Shown: positions 1-10,522 of the stretch, one piece after another
How the letters are laid out: every line of letters starts with the position of its first letter
Position numbering within the stretch: position 1 is the stretch's first letter
From: Mycobacterium sp. GA-1841
Lineage (GTDB): Bacteria; Actinomycetota; Actinomycetes; Mycobacteriales; Mycobacteriaceae
NCBI RefSeq assembly: GCF_001954135.1
Contig: NZ_MBEQ01000051.1
Span: forward strand, 1 to 61,904
Direction of reading: 5' to 3'
Length of the DNA: 61,904 nucleotides
Notes under the pieces: model-generated
What the model was told of the DNA's origin: nothing
The model's database searches: none
Seen by the model: the letters and a program-made list of their open reading frames with translations, nothing else
Made by a program: the position numbers and the translations under genes

Positions 1-537
<537 letters not shown>

Positions 538-572
538 CTATTCGACTGCTCGGGCGGACCGAGATACGACGC

Positions 573-1457
573 TTGGCGAAAGAGATCGACTTTCGACCAC
601 GCAAGGCCTTTGGCCAGAATTTTGTTCATGATGCCAACACCGTTCGGCGCATCGTGTCGGCTTCCGGGATCAACCGGAACGACCATGTGCTGGAGGTCGG
701 GCCGGGCCTCGGGTCGCTGACCCTGCCCCTGCTCGATCGCGGCGCGAAGGTGACCGCGGTGGAGATCGACCCGATCCTGGCCAAGCAGTTGCCGGCCACC
801 ATCGCCGATCACTCTCACAGCGAGATCAACCGGCTCACCGTCATCAACCAGGACATCCTGACGTTGATGCCGTCCGATCTGGCCGAACAGCCGACCGCGC
901 TCGTGGCGAACCTGCCGTACAACGTGGCGGTGCCGGCGATCCTGCACCTGTTGGCCGAATTCCCGTCGATTCGCACGGTGATGGTCATGGTGCAGGCCGA
1001 GGTTGCCGAACGGCTGGCCGCCGAGCCCGGTGGCAAGGACTACGGCGTGCCCAGCGCCAAGGTGCGGTTCTACGGCAACGTGCGCCGGCATGGGATGGTC
1101 TCGCCGACGGTGTTCTGGCCGATTCCGCGGGTGTACTCCGGGTTGGTGCGCATCGACCGGTACGAGACGTCGCCATGGCCAACGGACACCGCGTTCCGCG
1201 ACGAGGTGTTCAGCCTCATCGACATCGGTTTCGCGCAGCGCCGGAAGACCTCTCGCAATGCGTTCGCCGACTGGGCGGGGTCGGGCAACGAGTCGGCGGA
1301 GCGGCTGCTGGCCGCCAGCATCGACCCGTCCCGTCGCGGTGAGACCCTCGGGATCGCCGACTTCGTCCGGCTACTGCAGCGGGCCAAGGAGGCCGCGGGC
1401 GAGGCGGCGGCTCAGGTCGAGGCGGCAGCCCGACTCGAGGCGACGCAGAAGGCCTAG
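573..1457 (+). CDS. rsmA: 16S rRNA (adenine1518-N6/adenine1519-N6)-dimethyltransferase
   Basis: KsgA/RsmA dimethylates two adjacent adenines near the 3' end of 16S rRNA during small-subunit maturation. The N-terminus has the family signature FGQNFVHD, then the SAM-binding motif [12 protein letters not shown], and NLPYNVA, the catalytic N-L-P-Y motif. Length is 294 aa, as expected. The first ordinary start codon is TTG at 573. Homology-like sequence ([14 protein letters not shown]) continues upstream in frame to about 534, so the true start may be a CTG or non-canonical codon there. The stop is 24 bases before a strong hairpin shared with the convergent kinase gene. Confidence 0.95.
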   Translation: MAKEIDFRPRKAFGQNFVHDANTVRRIVSASGINRNDHVLEVGPGLGSLTLPLLDRGAKVTAVEIDPILAKQLPATIADHSHSEINRLTVINQDILTLMPSDLAEQPTALVANLPYNVAVPAILHLLAEFPSIRTVMVMVQAEVAERLAAEPGGKDYGVPSAKVRFYGNVRRHGMVSPTVFWPIPRVYSGLVRIDRYETSPWPTDTAFRDEVFSLIDIGFAQRRKTSRNAFADWAGSGNESAERLLAASIDPSRRGETLGIADFVRLLQRAKEAAGEAAAQVEAAARLEATQKA

Positions 1458-1480
1458 CCTCTACGTCTCTCGGCGTCCAA

Positions 1481-1529
1481 TGTGAAGAAGATCGCGAGAT
1501 TTTTCGACAATCTCGCGATCTTCTTCACA
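1481..1529. terminator. Bidirectional hairpin, 21-bp perfect stem
   Basis: Bases 1481-1501 are the exact reverse complement of 1509-1529, with a 7-base loop. The stem lies between the convergent rsmA and kinase genes and includes the kinase stop codon. It has a T-run at the top of the left arm but no U-tract after it. The best reading is a two-way transcription terminator; a repeat-family palindrome is the alternative. Confidence 0.75.
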
Positions 1530-2388
1530 CTGGGCCGTCCAACGCCTCGCAAACCTGGCCGATGAACTCCGAGCAGGAGCCGTGGCGCCGGTCGGCGTCC
1601 TTGGCCAGTGCGGTTGCCACCACGCGATCGAGCGCGGGCGGAATCCACGTGCACCGCTGCGATATTCGCGGTGGCCGGCTGTTCATCTGGTGCTCGATCA
1701 GGCCCATCGCGTCGTCGGCGGCAAATGGTGGCGATCCGGTCAGCAACTCGACGGCGGTGCAGGCCAGGGCGTACTGGTCGGTGGCTCCCGTCGGCGCCCG
1801 GCCGGCCAGTAGCTCGGGTGCCGAATAGGGCAGGGACGCCACCACATTCGGGTGCGGCGCGGCCGCCTGACGGGTGATCCGGCGCGCTGGGTCGAGGCTC
1901 AGCCGTGAACTGTTGTGTGCCAGCCGGGCCGCCACATCCTCGGCCATCGAGTGCGCCACTCCGAAGTCGATCAGCACAGCCCGCGAAAACGGTTGATCGA
2001 CAATGATGTTCGCGGGTTTGACGTCGCAGTGCACGATTCCGCGCCGGTGCGCGTGGTCGAGCGCGCCGGCGATCTGGGTCAGCGCGGTGAGGCGCTCGGC
2101 GAGGTCGGTCAGGCCGCTGACCGTGCCGCCTTCGAGCAACTCGGCAGCCAACCAACCCGGGCCCGCCGCGTACACCGTGACGATGTTGGGATGGTCGAGG
2201 CGGCGCGCGAGGTCGAAGACCCGCTGCAGCCGGGCCAGGTGTTCGGGGCTGCGGTGCTGATCGTCGAGGACCTTCAGCGCGACGGTGTGTCCCTCGAAGT
2301 TTCTCGCCCGGTAGACCACGGCCGACCCGCCGCGGCCGATGACGTCCGCCGCCGTGTATCCCGCGACGATCACCTCGGGTGAGGGCAT
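1525..2388 (-). CDS. Minimal soluble serine/threonine protein kinase, atypical
   Basis: A Hanks-type kinase domain fills the whole 287 aa. Visible parts are the glycine loop GRGGSAVVYRA (~18-28), the VALK lysine (Lys39), catalytic loop HCDVKPAN (120-127), IDFG (140-143) and SAPE in the activation segment. It has no transmembrane segment and no extracytoplasmic sensor domain, unlike most mycobacterial Pkn proteins. Two oddities: the HRD arginine is replaced by Cys121, and the position of the alpha-C glutamate (in PknB alignment) appears to be Val57. The catalytic Asp, Asn and DFG remain, so activity is possible. It lies convergent to rsmA and divergent from ispE; as I recall, the M. tuberculosis locus has no kinase here, so it looks inserted. 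Confidence 0.85.
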   Translation of the reverse strand: MPSPEVIVAGYTAADVIGRGGSAVVYRARNFEGHTVALKVLDDQHRSPEHLARLQRVFDLARRLDHPNIVTVYAAGPGWLAAELLEGGTVSGLTDLAERLTALTQIAGALDHAHRRGIVHCDVKPANIIVDQPFSRAVLIDFGVAHSMAEDVAARLAHNSSRLSLDPARRITRQAAAPHPNVVASLPYSAPELLAGRAPTGATDQYALACTAVELLTGSPPFAADDAMGLIEHQMNSRPPRISQRCTWIPPALDRVVATALAKDADRRHGSCSEFIGQVCEALDGPV

Positions 2389-2419
2389 CGTCTCAGCTTA
2401 AGTTCACCGACAACGACGG

Positions 2420-3412
2420 GTGGGCGGCGATAGTGTCGTGGCCGTGTCAGCATCCGACGGCAGTACCGCCTCCGAGTGGGTCCCCACCGGTTCGGTCAGC
2501 GTGCGTGTCCCCGGCAAGGTGAACCTGCACCTGGCCGTCGGCGATGTGCGCGACGACGGCTACCACGACCTCACCACGGTGTTCCACGCCGTGTCACTGC
2601 TGGACGAGGTGACCGTGCGCAACGCCGACGTGTTGTCGTTGACCGTGTCGGGAGAGGGCGTGGAGTCGGTGCCGACCGACGAGCGCAACCTGGCGTGGCG
2701 GGCCGCTGAACTGATGGCCGAGCACGTGGGCCGCGCACCGGATGTGGCGATCAGCATCGAGAAGTCGATCCCGGTGGCCGGTGGCATGGCCGGCGGCAGT
2801 GCCGACGCGGCGGCGGTGCTGGTGGCGATGAACACCCTGTGGGAGCTCGGGGTGCCGCGCCGCGACCTGCATGCCCTGGCCGCCCAGCTGGGCAGCGACG
2901 TGCCGTTCGCGCTGCACGGCGGCACAGCGCTGGGCACCGGGCGCGGCGAAGAGTTGGCCACCGTGCTGGCCCGCAACACCTTCCACTGGGTGTTGGCATT
3001 CGCGCACCGGGGGTTGTCCACGCCGAAGGTGTTCGGCGAGCTGGACCGGCTGCGGGCGGACACCTCGACCGGAGGGCCACCGCGGGCCGAGGAGCCTGAG
3101 CCGGTGCTGGCGGCGCTGGCCTCCGGCGACCCGGCCGAACTTGCCGCCCTGCTCGGCAATGACCTGCAACCGGCCGCGTTGAGCCTGTATCCGGATCTGC
3201 GCCGGACCCTGCGGGCCGGGGTGGAGGCCGGCGCGCTGGCGGGCATCGTGTCCGGATCGGGGCCGACGTGTGCGTTCCTGTGCCCGTCGTCGACCGCGGC
3301 GGTGGATGTCGGCGCCGAATTGGCGGGGGCCGGGGTGTGCCGGACGGTGCGGGTGGCCAGCGGGCCCGTCAGCGGGGCCCGGGTGGTGCCGACGCCGACG
3401 ACGTCCGTCTGA
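2420..3412 (+). CDS. ispE: 4-diphosphocytidyl-2-C-methyl-D-erythritol kinase
   Basis: IspE phosphorylates the 2-OH of CDP-methylerythritol in the non-mevalonate isoprenoid pathway. It is a GHMP kinase: [12 protein letters not shown] near the N-terminus, the phosphate loop [15 protein letters not shown], and the C-terminal [10 protein letters not shown] motif. Length is 330 aa from the first GTG; GTG at 2438 or 2444 are alternatives, since conservation with M. tuberculosis IspE begins only at [12 protein letters not shown]. It is divergent from the kinase, with 31 bases between starts. Confidence 0.94.
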   Translation: MGGDSVVAVSASDGSTASEWVPTGSVSVRVPGKVNLHLAVGDVRDDGYHDLTTVFHAVSLLDEVTVRNADVLSLTVSGEGVESVPTDERNLAWRAAELMAEHVGRAPDVAISIEKSIPVAGGMAGGSADAAAVLVAMNTLWELGVPRRDLHALAAQLGSDVPFALHGGTALGTGRGEELATVLARNTFHWVLAFAHRGLSTPKVFGELDRLRADTSTGGPPRAEEPEPVLAALASGDPAELAALLGNDLQPAALSLYPDLRRTLRAGVEAGALAGIVSGSGPTCAFLCPSSTAAVDVGAELAGAGVCRTVRVASGPVSGARVVPTPTTSV

Positions 3413-3749
3413 GCTGCGCAGCCCGCAGCGGCGGGGAACAGATGTGACGCAGACCTCAATTACCGCGAGGGTTTGGCCAGTTACTTAAGGGTCTCTTAAG
3501 ATGGGCGACGGTGAATGCTAGCGGTTTCCTCTCGGATGCGACTTGTGCGCCCGCCACCCCTGATCGCGGGCGGTCGCACATCTGTGTACCCGGACCTGCG
3601 GCATCACCGGATCGAGACATAACTGCTGCCCAATCGTGCACGCGCGCCTACCCAAAAGCGTTGCGCAGCGGGCGGAGCATGGAGAACCGTGTATCGGCAG
3701 CCGGCGTTTTGCCGCCGGTGCCAGGGTCGCGGAAGCCAAGGAGGTCGTC
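3413..3749. other. Intergenic region ahead of the acyl-AMP ligase gene
   Basis: 337 bases without a convincing gene; the small ORFs here lack family resemblance and good ribosome sites. An inverted repeat, CTTAAG-N4-CTTAAG, spans about 3484-3499. The segment just before 3750 has a strong AAGGAGG. Probably a promoter and leader. Confidence 0.5.
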
Positions 3750-5387
3750 GTGAGCAGATTCACCGAGAAGATGTTCCGCAATGCTCAGGAGAGCACACGC
3801 GGCATGGTGACCGGCGAACCACACGAGCCGGTTCGTCAGACCTGGGGCGAGGTTCACGAGCGGGCTCGGCGCATCGCAGGCGGCCTGGCCGCCGCGGGTA
3901 TCGAACACGGTGACGCCGTGGGCGTGCTGGCCGGCTTCCCGGTGGAGATCGCCCCGACCGCGCAGGGCGTCTGGATGCGCGGCGCGAGCCTGACCATGCT
4001 GCACCAGCCGACCCCACGTACCGACCTGGCGGTGTGGGCCGAGGACACCATGAACGTGATCGGCATGATCGAGGCCGACGCCGTCATCGTCTCCGAGCCG
4101 TTCCTGGTCGCCATCCCGGTGCTTGAAGAAAAGGGCATCAAGGTGCTCAAGGTGGCCGATCTGCTGGCCGCCGACCCGATCGACCCGGTGGAGACCGGCG
4201 AGGACGATCTGGCGCTGATGCAGCTGACCTCCGGCTCGACCGGATCGCCCAAGGCCGTGCAGATCACCCACCGCAACATCCACTCCAATGCCGAGGCCAT
4301 GTTCGTCGGCGCGGAGTACGACGTCGACAAGGACGTCATGGTCAGCTGGCTGCCCTGCTTCCACGACATGGGCATGGTCGGCTTCCTGACCATCCCGATG
4401 TACTTCGGCGCCGAGCTCGTCAAGGTCACGCCGATGGACTTCCTGCGTGACACGCTGCTGTGGGCCAAGCTCATCGACAAGTACAAGGGCACCATGACCG
4501 CGGCGCCCAACTTCGCCTACGCATTGTTCGCCAAGCGGCTGCGCCGTCAGGCCAAGCCGGGCGAATACGACCTGTCCACGCTGCGGTTCGCCCTGTCGGG
4601 TGCCGAACCCGTCGAGCCGGCCGACGTCGAGGATCTCATCGACGCCGGTAAACCGTTCGGGCTCAAGCCCTCGGCGATCCTGCCGGCCTACGGCATGGCC
4701 GAGACCTGCCTGGCGGTGTCGTTCTCTCCGTGCAACGCCGGCCTGGTGGTCGACGAGGTCGACGCGGACCTGCTGGCCGCGTTGCGCCGCGCGGTGCCCG
4801 CCACCAAGGGCAACACCAAGCGGCTGGCGTCGCTGGGTCCGCTGCTGCGGGACCTGGAGGCTCGCGTCGTCGACGAGAACGGTGAGGTCATGCAGCCTCG
4901 CGGCGTCGGGGTCATCGAACTGCGCGGGGAGTCGCTGACGCCCGGCTACATCACCATGGGCGGTTTCCTGCCGGCCCAGGACGAGCACGGCTGGTACGAC
5001 ACCGGCGACCTCGGGTACATCACCGAGGAGGGCAACGTCGTGGTGTGCGGTCGCGTCAAGGACGTGATCATCATGGCGGGACGCAACATCTACCCGACCG
5101 ACATCGAACGTGCGGCCGGCCGTGTCGAGGGCGTGCGCCCCGGCTGCGCGGTCGCGGTGCGCCTGGATGCCGGGCACTCACGCGAAACCTTCGCTGTCGC
5201 AGTCGAATCCAACGCCTGGCAGGACCCGGCCGAGGTGCGTCGCATCGAACATCAGGTGGCACACGAGGTGGTCTCCGAGGTCGACATGCGGCCGCGCAAC
5301 GTCGTCGTGCTGGGCCCGGGCAGCATCCCGAAGACGCCGTCGGGCAAGCTGCGTCGCGCCAATTCGGTCTCGCTCGTCACCGGCTGA
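3750..5387 (+). CDS. Fatty acyl-AMP ligase / acyl-CoA synthetase (FadD-like, Rv1013 'pks16' type)
   Basis: ANL-superfamily adenylating enzyme, 545 aa. Motifs in order: [18 protein letters not shown] (P-loop), [41 protein letters not shown], and a C-terminal TPSGKLRR carrying the catalytic lysine. It activates a fatty acid as acyl-AMP; transfer to CoA or an acyl carrier protein cannot be decided by eye. GTG at 3750 is chosen because AAGGAGG sits 6-7 bases upstream; an in-frame ATG at 3636 would add 38 residues without family resemblance. Position after ispE matches the M. tuberculosis gene misnamed pks16. Confidence 0.88.
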   Translation: MSRFTEKMFRNAQESTRGMVTGEPHEPVRQTWGEVHERARRIAGGLAAAGIEHGDAVGVLAGFPVEIAPTAQGVWMRGASLTMLHQPTPRTDLAVWAEDTMNVIGMIEADAVIVSEPFLVAIPVLEEKGIKVLKVADLLAADPIDPVETGEDDLALMQLTSGSTGSPKAVQITHRNIHSNAEAMFVGAEYDVDKDVMVSWLPCFHDMGMVGFLTIPMYFGAELVKVTPMDFLRDTLLWAKLIDKYKGTMTAAPNFAYALFAKRLRRQAKPGEYDLSTLRFALSGAEPVEPADVEDLIDAGKPFGLKPSAILPAYGMAETCLAVSFSPCNAGLVVDEVDADLLAALRRAVPATKGNTKRLASLGPLLRDLEARVVDENGEVMQPRGVGVIELRGESLTPGYITMGGFLPAQDEHGWYDTGDLGYITEEGNVVVCGRVKDVIIMAGRNIYPTDIERAAGRVEGVRPGCAVAVRLDAGHSRETFAVAVESNAWQDPAEVRRIEHQVAHEVVSEVDMRPRNVVVLGPGSIPKTPSGKLRRANSVSLVTG

Positions 5388-5584
5388 CCCGAGCCGCAGC
5401 TGCGCGAGCGTGCGGGTCTGCCGCGCGACACACCGCACTTGATCGGCACTTTGCGCACGATCGCGCTGACGCGCGGCCGGCGCCATTTCTTCGGAAAATG
5501 ACACGCGGTCTCCGTTTGGACCGCAAGCGAACTGGGCATCTCCTGTGTATTCTGACGCCGAACTACTTCTAGGAGAGGACCGGA

Positions 5585-6019
5585 ATGGTCAATACCCGAT
5601 GGCTTTCGGCGATCCTCGGAGCGGGCGTTATCGCCGCGGGGATCTCTGCGGGCACCGCATGGGCGGGTGGCCCGGGTGGATATGTGGAAGGCGACCCCGA
5701 AGACACGTTTGCGGCGGTCGGTACCGGCGATTTCGTCGGCACCATAGGGGGTTTCACCGCAACCGGTGACACCAGTGAAGAGGCTTCGGCTGCGGTGATC
5801 GCGGCTTGCCAGGCCGCAGGTGGTGTGGACTGCACCGCAGACCAGGTGACGAACGACAATCTCTGCATCGTGTCTGTCGCCAGCGACAGCAACTGGGCCG
5901 TGGCCGGCGGCGCCGGGCCGACGGTGGAAGCCGCCCGCCAGGACGCCTTCAACCGGGCAGCGGCAAACAACACCCCGCTCGATGCGGATTCTCCCGTTGT
6001 CGTATCGGCCTGCCCCTGA
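5585..6019 (+). CDS. Secreted DUF4189-family protein
   Basis: 144 aa with a Sec signal peptide (hydrophobic core to about residue 25, AWA-like cleavage site). The mature part looks like DUF4189: Ala-rich segment EEASAAVIAACQAAGG, a Cys pair around VDCTADQ...NLCIVSV, and AGPTVEAARQDAF. The function of DUF4189 is unknown. Four cysteines suggest disulfides. RBS AGGAGAGG lies just upstream of the ATG, and TATTCT at 5548-5553 is a possible -10. It is followed closely by another small secreted protein. Confidence 0.72.
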   Translation: MVNTRWLSAILGAGVIAAGISAGTAWAGGPGGYVEGDPEDTFAAVGTGDFVGTIGGFTATGDTSEEASAAVIAACQAAGGVDCTADQVTNDNLCIVSVASDSNWAVAGGAGPTVEAARQDAFNRAAANNTPLDADSPVVVSACP

Positions 6020-6093
6020 TGAGCGAGCGGATGCCGGCGCGTTTCGCGCATGACCACTCTGGTATCGCGGTCGTAGCCCGGAAAGGGAAGGAC

Positions 6094-6321
6094 ATGATGA
6101 CAGGTCGCGGGAAGTTTGCCTTCGTGATGGCAGGTCTGGCGGCAGTATCGGTGATCTCGGCGCCGATGGCGTCCGCGCGACCGACCTGCCAGGACACGGC
6201 CACCAAGACCATCTGCACGACCAACGGCAGCACGTCGATCAAGGCGCGCCCCGGTACGACGGCGCCGCCGGCCAATATCCCGGTGTTCCCGTGGCTGGGA
6301 ATGCCCGGCGCCCGCCGCTGA
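6094..6321 (+). CDS. Small secreted protein, 75 aa
   Basis: The start is the ATG at 6094 (or 6097), preceded by GAAAGGGAAGG. A signal peptide with hydrophobic core FVMAGLAAVSVISAPMASA ends near residue 27. The mature part is ~48 residues, with two cysteines (TCQD, TICTT) and a Pro-rich end (FPWLGMPG). No family recognised. It lies 74 bases after the DUF4189 gene on the same strand. Confidence 0.65.
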   Translation: MMTGRGKFAFVMAGLAAVSVISAPMASARPTCQDTATKTICTTNGSTSIKARPGTTAPPANIPVFPWLGMPGARR

Positions 6322-6484
6322 CAATACGAGTTTCATCCACCGCGCCGCGAGCGTGCGTGTCGGTTTGCCTGACATGCGCGCTCGCGGAAGTGTTTTGGGC
6401 CTGGGCAGCGTCAGCAGCCGGTTGAAATCAGCCTGAGTGCAATGCCCGACCCGGGTGCGCCTGCGGCACTAGGGTTCAGCGGCG

Positions 6485-7570
6485 ATGACGACACATGGCG
6501 GTGAGTTTCGGTTGTGGGCGTTCGGTGATGCCCACGTCGGTACGGACAATCAGTTCGGCAGGCAGAGTCTGGCCGAGGCGATCCGTCAGTCGGAGTTCGG
6601 TGGCGCGCAAGGCGGGCCGCCGTTCGACTGGGACATCGCTGTCGATGTCGGCGACATGTCGGGGGCGCACCACAGCCTGCCCGACGATGCCGAGGGGCGC
6701 GAGGTCCGACGGCAACTGTCGGTGATGCGCAAACACCGGCGTGAAGATGTGTACTCGGTGTGCGGAAACCATGATCGCAGTGGGCTTTCCGAACCCGACG
6801 CCTGGTGGTGGCAGAAGTGGATCGACCCGCTGGGCGAGCACACGGTACATTCCGGCGTCGACGCCGGCGCCCGGCGGTATCCGATAACCGGGACGTGGGA
6901 ACGGTATTCGTTCCGAGTCGGCAATCTGCTGTTCCTGATGCTCAGCGACCGCAACGAACCGTCGCAGACCGTGGGCCGGGGCGCGCTCGGCGGCAACCCG
7001 GGCGGGGTGGTCTCCGAGGAGACATTCCAATGGTGGGCGAACATGGTTGAGCAGAACCGTGATTCGATCATCGTCACGGTGCACCATTACGTCCTCAAGG
7101 ACACCACGGTGGCGTCAGGGGAGTGGGAGGGAGTGCGTCGTGGCCCGGACGGAGAACTCCACGAGCATTACCACCGCCCGTTTCTGGAGGGCACGCCACA
7201 GGGTGCGTCCTATCTGTACTGGGTTGGCGGTAAGCCGGATTCCGGAGCGTTCGAGCGGTACCTCACCGCACATCCGCGCGCGGTCGCGCTGTGGTTGGCC
7301 GGCCACACGCACACCCACCCCGACGACAACCACGGAGGCAAGACGCATATCGAACAGTCTTGGGGCGGAACCTTTTTCCTGAATGTCGCGTCGCTCAGTC
7401 GCCACCACATGCCGATCACGACCCTGCCGATCAGCCGGCTGCTCACCTTCCGCCCCGGCAGTCGCGAGGTGCGGGTGCAGTGTTATCTGCACACCGATCA
7501 GTACGCGGCGCAGGGGTGGTACACCAAGGCCGAACGCACGCTCGCCCTCGACCGGCCCTTCAGCTGGTGA
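6485..7570 (+). CDS. Calcineurin-like metallophosphoesterase
   Basis: 361 aa with the dinuclear-metal motifs of the superfamily in order: GDAHVG (GDxH type), VDVGDMSG, VCGNHDRSG (GNHD), a later VTVHHY and the C-terminal GHTHTHP (GHxH). No signal peptide, so probably cytoplasmic. Substrate unknown. TAGGGT at 6470-6475 is a -10-like hexamer 9 bases before the ATG, so the transcript may be nearly leaderless. Convergent with pth, 3 bases apart. Confidence 0.82.
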   Translation: MTTHGGEFRLWAFGDAHVGTDNQFGRQSLAEAIRQSEFGGAQGGPPFDWDIAVDVGDMSGAHHSLPDDAEGREVRRQLSVMRKHRREDVYSVCGNHDRSGLSEPDAWWWQKWIDPLGEHTVHSGVDAGARRYPITGTWERYSFRVGNLLFLMLSDRNEPSQTVGRGALGGNPGGVVSEETFQWWANMVEQNRDSIIVTVHHYVLKDTTVASGEWEGVRRGPDGELHEHYHRPFLEGTPQGASYLYWVGGKPDSGAFERYLTAHPRAVALWLAGHTHTHPDDNHGGKTHIEQSWGGTFFLNVASLSRHHMPITTLPISRLLTFRPGSREVRVQCYLHTDQYAAQGWYTKAERTLALDRPFSW

Positions 7571-7573
7571 ACG

Positions 7574-8149
7574 TCACCAGGCGTGCACGGTGTTCTGGGC
7601 CGGCTCCAGGCCCTGGGCGATCAGCAGCTCGGTGGCGTCGGCGGCCTGCTCGCAGATCGTCGGCACCTCGGCCCGTTCGGCGGCGGTGAACGCCTCCAAC
7701 ACGAAGGCTGCCGGATCCTTGCGGCCCGGGGGACGGCCCACCCCGATGCGGACTCGCTGAAAGTCCTTGCTGCCCAGGGCTGATGCCACCGACCGCAGCC
7801 CGTTGTGGCCGCCTTCGCCGCCACCGACCTTGAGCCGGATGCGGCCGAAGTCGATGTCGAGCTCGTCGTGGATGACCACGATCCGGTCGGGCGGCACGGA
7901 ATAGAACTTGGCCAACGGTCCGACCTGACGGCCGGACTCGTTCATGTAGCACCGTGGTTTGGCCAGTACCACGGGAGCTCCGGCGAGCCGCCCGGTGATC
8001 ACCTCGGCTCCGGATTTCTTGTGCACCTTGAAGGCCGAGCCGATGCGGGCGGCCAGCACATCGGCCACCATGAACCCGACGTTGTGCCGGGTCTTGGCGT
8101 AGGCGGGCCCGGGGTTTCCCAGGCCCACCACCAGCAGCGGCTCGGCCAT
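7574..8149 (-). CDS. pth: Peptidyl-tRNA hydrolase
   Basis: Pth releases tRNA from peptidyl-tRNA dropped off ribosomes. 191 aa, with [18 protein letters not shown] near the N-terminus (catalytic His in TRHN), [10 protein letters not shown], and [27 protein letters not shown]. All standard bacterial Pth motifs are present. It lies 21 bases downstream of rplY on the same strand, the usual mycobacterial pair. Confidence 0.96.
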   Translation of the reverse strand: MAEPLLVVGLGNPGPAYAKTRHNVGFMVADVLAARIGSAFKVHKKSGAEVITGRLAGAPVVLAKPRCYMNESGRQVGPLAKFYSVPPDRIVVIHDELDIDFGRIRLKVGGGEGGHNGLRSVASALGSKDFQRVRIGVGRPPGRKDPAAFVLEAFTAAERAEVPTICEQAADATELLIAQGLEPAQNTVHAW

Positions 8150-8170
8150 CGATGCAGATGTCCTACGGCG

Positions 8171-8821
8171 TTATTCGGCCGACTCTTCGGCAGCCTCGGC
8201 AGCCGGCTCCTCGGCCGGGGCCTCGGCGGTCTCGCCGGCGCCTTCGGACTCCAGCGCCTCGGCGCTCGGGGCCTCGACGACGTTGACCACGAGCAGCTCG
8301 GGATCCGACACCAGCGAAACGCCGGCCGGCAGCTCGATCTGGCTGGCCAGGAACTGGGTGCCGGCCTCGACGCCCTCGACCGACACGGTCAGGTGCTCGG
8401 GGATCGACAGGGCCTCGGCCTCGATCTCGATGGTGTTGGCGTCCTGGGTGACCAGGGTGCCCGGGGCGGCGTCGCCCTCGACGGTGACGGTGACCTCGAC
8501 GGTGACCTTCTCGCCACGGCGCACGACCAGCAGGTCGGCGTGCTGGATGGTGCGGCGGATCGGGTGGATGTCCAGCGCCTTGGTCAGGGCCAGCTGCTCG
8601 GTACCCGCGATGTCGAGGGTCAGCACGGCGTTGGTGCCCGAGTGGCGCAGCACGGCGGCGAACTCGCGGGCGTTGATCTCCAGGTGCTGGGGCTCGGTGC
8701 CGTGGCCGTACAGCACGGTGGGCACGTTGCCGTCGCGGCGGGCCTGGCGCGAGGCGCCCTTGCCGGTACGGGTGCGCACGGTGGCGGTCAGCTTGTTGGG
8801 GGCGGCGGCATTCTTCGCCAT
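8171..8821 (-). CDS. rplY: 50S ribosomal protein L25/general stress protein Ctc
   Basis: L25 binds 5S rRNA. This 216-aa form is the long CTC type: an N-terminal L25 domain ([21 protein letters not shown]), a beta-barrel C-terminal domain, and an acidic Ala/Glu-rich tail from about residue 190. RBS GAGGAG precedes the ATG. First gene of a unit with pth. Confidence 0.95.
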   Translation of the reverse strand: MAKNAAAPNKLTATVRTRTGKGASRQARRDGNVPTVLYGHGTEPQHLEINAREFAAVLRHSGTNAVLTLDIAGTEQLALTKALDIHPIRRTIQHADLLVVRRGEKVTVEVTVTVEGDAAPGTLVTQDANTIEIEAEALSIPEHLTVSVEGVEAGTQFLASQIELPAGVSLVSDPELLVVNVVEAPSAEALESEGAGETAEAPAEEPAAEAAEESAE

Positions 8822-8989
8822 GGTGTTGCTCCTCTGGTTGCGGTACTGCGGTCAGATCGTCAGCACGGCAAGGGTCACAACACTTACAGAAGTTCCCGCC
8901 GATAACGGTGGCCAAAAGGTCCACCCTCGCCGTGACGCCAGGTCAGGGTAGCAAATGCGACGCGTCGGGCAAAAATCGCGCCGTCCGAC

Positions 8990-9862
8990 CTACAGCGGGT
9001 ATGTGGTCTTGGTGAGCTGCTCGGACAGCTCCCACAACGCTTTCTGGGTGGCCACGTTGCGGGCCAACGGGCTGCGACCGCCGGGTTGGCTGGGGCCGAA
9101 CTGGCCGAACCGCGGGCCGATGAAGCTGTCGCCGGGTATGTCCTGCGAGATCGCGTACAGCGACTGGCGGGCGCCGAACGTCGCGTCGGTGGCGAACACG
9201 CGGTTGGCCGTCGCCATCATCCGGGCGCCGAGCTTGTTGCCGGTCTGGCCCTGCAGATTGGTGGCCGAGTAGCCGGGGTGCGCGGCCACCGCACGGACCT
9301 GTGAGCCCGACGCCGTCAACCGTCGCTGCAACTCCGAGGTGAACACGAGGTTGGCCAGCTTGGACTGCCCGTAGGCCAGCCAGGCCGAGTACGGCCGTGA
9401 CTTCCAGTTCAGATCGCGCAGGCTGATCTTGCCGATCCAGTGCATCAACGACGACACCGTCACCACCCGGTCGGTGACCTTGGGCAGCAGCAGATTGGTC
9501 AGGGCGAAGTGGCCCAGGTGATTGGTGCCGATCTGGCTCTCGAAGCCGTCGACGGTGCGACTCAGCGGGACGGCCATGATGCCGGCGTTGTTGACCAGGA
9601 CGTCGACGCTCTCGACGGTGTCGGCGAACTCGTGCACCGAGGCCAGATCCTGCAGATCGAGTTTGCGGACCTCGACCTGCCCGCCCGCCATCGTCTCGGC
9701 GGCCGCAGTGCCCTTCTCCAGATTGCGCACCGCGACGGTGACCTTGGCGCCGACGCGGGCAAGCTCACGGGCGGTGATGAGGCCCAGCCCGCTGTTGGCG
9801 CCGGTGACGATCACCCGGCGGCCGCGAAAGGAGGGCAGGTCGGCACTGGTCCATCCACTCAT
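8990..9862 (-). CDS. Short-chain dehydrogenase/reductase
   Basis: 290 aa classical SDR: nucleotide-binding TGANSGLG (~20-27), NNAGIMA, catalytic Ser in VSSLMH, and active-site YGQSK. This is the retinol-dehydrogenase/protochlorophyllide-reductase-like branch common in actinobacteria; the substrate cannot be read from sequence. It sits between rplY and lpqT, where I do not recall one in M. tuberculosis, so it may be an insertion. It begins 15 bases after the lpqT stop. Confidence 0.85.
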   Translation of the reverse strand: MSGWTSADLPSFRGRRVIVTGANSGLGLITARELARVGAKVTVAVRNLEKGTAAAETMAGGQVEVRKLDLQDLASVHEFADTVESVDVLVNNAGIMAVPLSRTVDGFESQIGTNHLGHFALTNLLLPKVTDRVVTVSSLMHWIGKISLRDLNWKSRPYSAWLAYGQSKLANLVFTSELQRRLTASGSQVRAVAAHPGYSATNLQGQTGNKLGARMMATANRVFATDATFGARQSLYAISQDIPGDSFIGPRFGQFGPSQPGGRSPLARNVATQKALWELSEQLTKTTYPL

Positions 9863-9877
9863 GCCGCTACCTTACGG

Positions 9878-10522
9878 TCATTTCTTCGCGACGTTGAAGC
9901 CCGTGATGATCGATTCGATGTCGGGTCCTTGCGCCGCAGCCTCGTCCGCGTATGTCGTGATGGTCAGCTGAATGAGATAGCGCTGCGGAGGCTGCAACCC
10001 GTCGTCGGGGATGACGATGCGGTTGTAGGTCTGCATGCGTCGGCCGTTGAGGTCGTAGCTGCCCTCGATCATCGCCGAGGGGAAGCCCTTCCAATCCGCG
10101 TGGGAGGCGTTGAGCTGCTTGAAGTTTTCCGACAGCTGCGCGTCGGCGTAGCCGTGTTCTTGCAGCGCCTTGGGCACGTCGAAGTCGCCGTGCAATGCGA
10201 AGGCCAGCAGCATCGAGGTCGGGTATGTGTTGCCCTTGGCGATCATCCGGGTGCCCGGGGCCAGGTTCGGGTTGTTGTACGGCTGCCAGCCCGGTGGGCT
10301 GGGCATGGTGACGCTCAGGTGCGGGATCTTCTCGGGCGCAATCGGTTCGCCGACCACGCCGGAGTCCTCGAGGTACTGCCACAGCGGCACCGGTTGAGTT
10401 TCCGCATCGGGGGCCGGAGTTGTCGAACTCGTCGTCCAGATCGACTGGTAGTCCGGGGTTTCCGCGCCGCAGCCGGTGACCAGGACCGCCAGGGCGCCGG
10501 CCGTGGCAAACAGCCGTTTCAC
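9878..10522 (-). CDS. lpqT: Lipoprotein LpqT (LpqN/LpqT family)
   Basis: 214 aa with a lipobox LVTGC at residues ~14-18 after a short hydrophobic signal. The mature domain follows the LpqN/LpqT layout (PHLSVTMPSPPGWQPYNN, GMLLAF-type core, late DDGLQPPQRYLIQLTITT). Family function is unresolved. GTG start; its first 4 bases overlap the arsC stop (GTGA), implying translational coupling. Order prs-arsC-lpqT fits Rv1016c. Confidence 0.85.
   Translation of the reverse strand: MKRLFATAGALAVLVTGCGAETPDYQSIWTTSSTTPAPDAETQPVPLWQYLEDSGVVGEPIAPEKIPHLSVTMPSPPGWQPYNNPNLAPGTRMIAKGNTYPTSMLLAFALHGDFDVPKALQEHGYADAQLSENFKQLNASHADWKGFPSAMIEGSYDLNGRRMQTYNRIVIPDDGLQPPQRYLIQLTITTYADEAAAQGPDIESIITGFNVAKK

Noticed and set aside
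3511..3753. 80-codon ORF before the acyl-AMP ligase, considered as an Rv1012-like gene
   Set aside because: No RBS, Arg/Pro-rich random-looking sequence, and it runs into the ligase start.
3648..5177. 509-codon minus-strand frame opposite the acyl-AMP ligase
   Set aside because: His/Asp/Gly-rich translation typical of an antisense shadow in high-GC DNA.
7805..8905. 366-codon plus-strand frame opposite pth/rplY
   Set aside because: Gly/His-rich antisense shadow of two certain genes.
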